A stretch of DNA of 6,383 nucleotides from Comamonadaceae bacterium (GTDB taxonomy: Bacteria > Pseudomonadota > Gammaproteobacteria > Burkholderiales > Burkholderiaceae_C). The stretch covers positions 1 to 6,383 of the forward strand of contig CANCDA010000141.1 in assembly GCA_947374705.1 (NCBI GenBank), given 5' to 3'. Shown here piece by piece: positions 5,565-6,383 of the stretch. Under the pieces are notes generated by a model. It was not told the DNA's origin and searched no databases. It worked only from the letters and a program-made list of their open reading frames with translations. Position 1 is the first letter of the stretch, and each line of letters starts with the position of its first letter. The position numbers and the translations under genes were made by a program.

Positions 5565-6383
5565 TGGCCATCACACCAGTCACTTGGAGCCACTACAACG
5601 ATCCTAATCGAGACCGTACACCACCCACAACTGATCAAAAAAATGTCATTGTCAACAAACTAATTCAAACTAGTAGCGCTGCGGGTTTGAATACACATGA
5701 CATCGCTTACGTGTTGGCTTTGGTGGAGTTCGAGTCGGGCTTTAACCCTAATGCAGCCAACCCTACTTCTTCAGCCGTCGGCTTGGGGCAGTTCATTGAT
5801 TCGACAGGTAGCAAATTCAAGTTGACAGGAAATGATCGCTGGGATGTTGACCTGCAAATTCAAGCCGTCGTTGAGCATTTCATAGAAAATAAAGCCATTG
5901 CAGAAAAAAACAACCTAGGCGACGCAGGCATCTATGGTGCCCACCACGACGGTGCAGCAGGTGTGCTGAAGGTCGGGGCACCAGGCTTGGAGCTTGCGCG
6001 CACGAAGGTGCTGCCAAAGATCGATGCCTATGAAAAATTGGTGCAAGACAAAATTGAGTCGGGTGAAGTCAACTCGCCTGCTAATTCATCAACTTCTGCT
6101 CCCACCACTCCAGGCACTTTTTACCCCGACCCCATGGGCGAAAACTTTCCCGCCGCCATCATGGCCGAAGCGCAAGGGGGTACAAGAAGTGACACCCCCA
6201 GTAGCGCTTCATCACCCAACACAAGCAGCTCCATCTACACCCCCAAAGTCACTAAAACCGCCGACGGCGGCACTGAGACCGAATACATCGCAAAAACTGA
6301 CAGTGCCGACGGCAGCGTCAAACGCGGTGACTTGGTTATCGAAGTCGCCAACAAAGACAAGGTAGTCACACTGCGAAGCGTAG
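5564..6383 (+). CDS. Signal-less SLT/lysozyme-like transglycosylase-domain protein (3' end beyond window)
   Basis: Probable peptidoglycan-cleaving enzyme; 273 residues are visible and the frame is open at the edge. The lysozyme-like core spans about residues 25-160. VEFESGFNPNA (54-64) matches the SLT catalytic ES motif with E57 as proposed acid, AVGLGQF (71-77) matches the usual GxxGLMQ motif, and Y124 in IYGAHHDGAAG stands where the family has its YNAG-like motif. No Sec signal or membrane segment precedes the domain, unlike housekeeping lytic transglycosylases, so delivery by type VI secretion, phage-type lysis or another route is needed to reach peptidoglycan. Residues about 165-225 form a Ser/Thr/Pro/Asn-rich linker leading to a second, unrecognised domain cut by the window end. 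AAGGAG (5550-5555) lies 8 bases before ATG 5564, and the start shares an A with the previous stop (TAATG). Family assignment is firm; the effector role is inferred. Confidence 0.85.
   Translation, partial: MAITPVTWSHYNDPNRDRTPPTTDQKNVIVNKLIQTSSAAGLNTHDIAYVLALVEFESGFNPNAANPTSSAVGLGQFIDSTGSKFKLTGNDRWDVDLQIQAVVEHFIENKAIAEKNNLGDAGIYGAHHDGAAGVLKVGAPGLELARTKVLPKIDAYEKLVQDKIESGEVNSPANSSTSAPTTPGTFYPDPMGENFPAAIMAEAQGGTRSDTPSSASSPNTSSSIYTPKVTKTADGGTETEYIAKTDSADGSVKRGDLVIEVANKDKVVTLRSV

Noticed and set aside
5994..6365. Plus-strand frame of 123 codons inside the SLT gene
   Set aside because: It is out of phase with the SLT protein, is Pro/Lys/Thr-rich, and has no ribosome site. The SLT frame is continuous through it.
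1..6383. tRNA, rRNA, CRISPR array or insertion-sequence ends
   Set aside because: No cloverleaf T-loop motif, regularly spaced repeats, transposase frame or terminal inverted repeats were seen on either strand.

Overview
The window reads as a stretch of a Gram-negative, probably betaproteobacterial (Burkholderiales-like) chromosome. This rests on the G+C-rich coding style, the tripartite envelope efflux genes and an OmpR/QseC-type two-component pair; no single marker gene fixes the taxon. It splits into a G+C-rich left part (1 to about 4522) and a distinctly A+T-richer right part (about 4523 to 6383) that looks like an acquired module.

Left part. On the minus strand a TolC/CzcC-family outer-membrane factor (989..2278) is followed 22 bases later by a CzcB/HlyD-family periplasmic adaptor lipoprotein (1..966, cut by the window edge). 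The order outer-membrane factor, then adaptor, is that of CzcCBA/CusCBA-type operons, so an RND pump gene is expected beyond position 1. Divergently, on the plus strand, lie an OmpR-family response regulator (2347..3060) and an overlapping QseC/TctE-like sensor histidine kinase (start near 3038, end 4522). The 68-base divergent region holds a perfect 7-bp direct repeat with an 11-bp period, the geometry bound by OmpR/PhoB-family dimers. The simplest model is that the kinase senses an envelope or metal signal and the regulator switches on the efflux operon.

Right part. About 315 bases without a clear gene (4523..4837) contain an inverted repeat, a weak promoter candidate and three consecutive perfect stem-loops just before a strong ribosome binding site. 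Then comes a tightly coupled plus-strand cassette. It has a very short lipoprotein gene whose 5' end looks frameshifted or preceded by a 17-codon leader ORF, then a small Sec-exported four-cysteine protein of unknown family (5043..5564), then a signal-less SLT (lysozyme-like) transglycosylase-domain protein (5564 to the window end, partial). The start/stop overlaps (ATGA and TAATG) imply translational coupling. The most interesting reading is a peptidoglycan-attacking enzyme delivered by a non-Sec route (type VI secretion cargo or phage-like) with co-encoded envelope-located protective protein(s). This is an inference from gene arrangement and predicted localisation, not from recognised homology of the small proteins.
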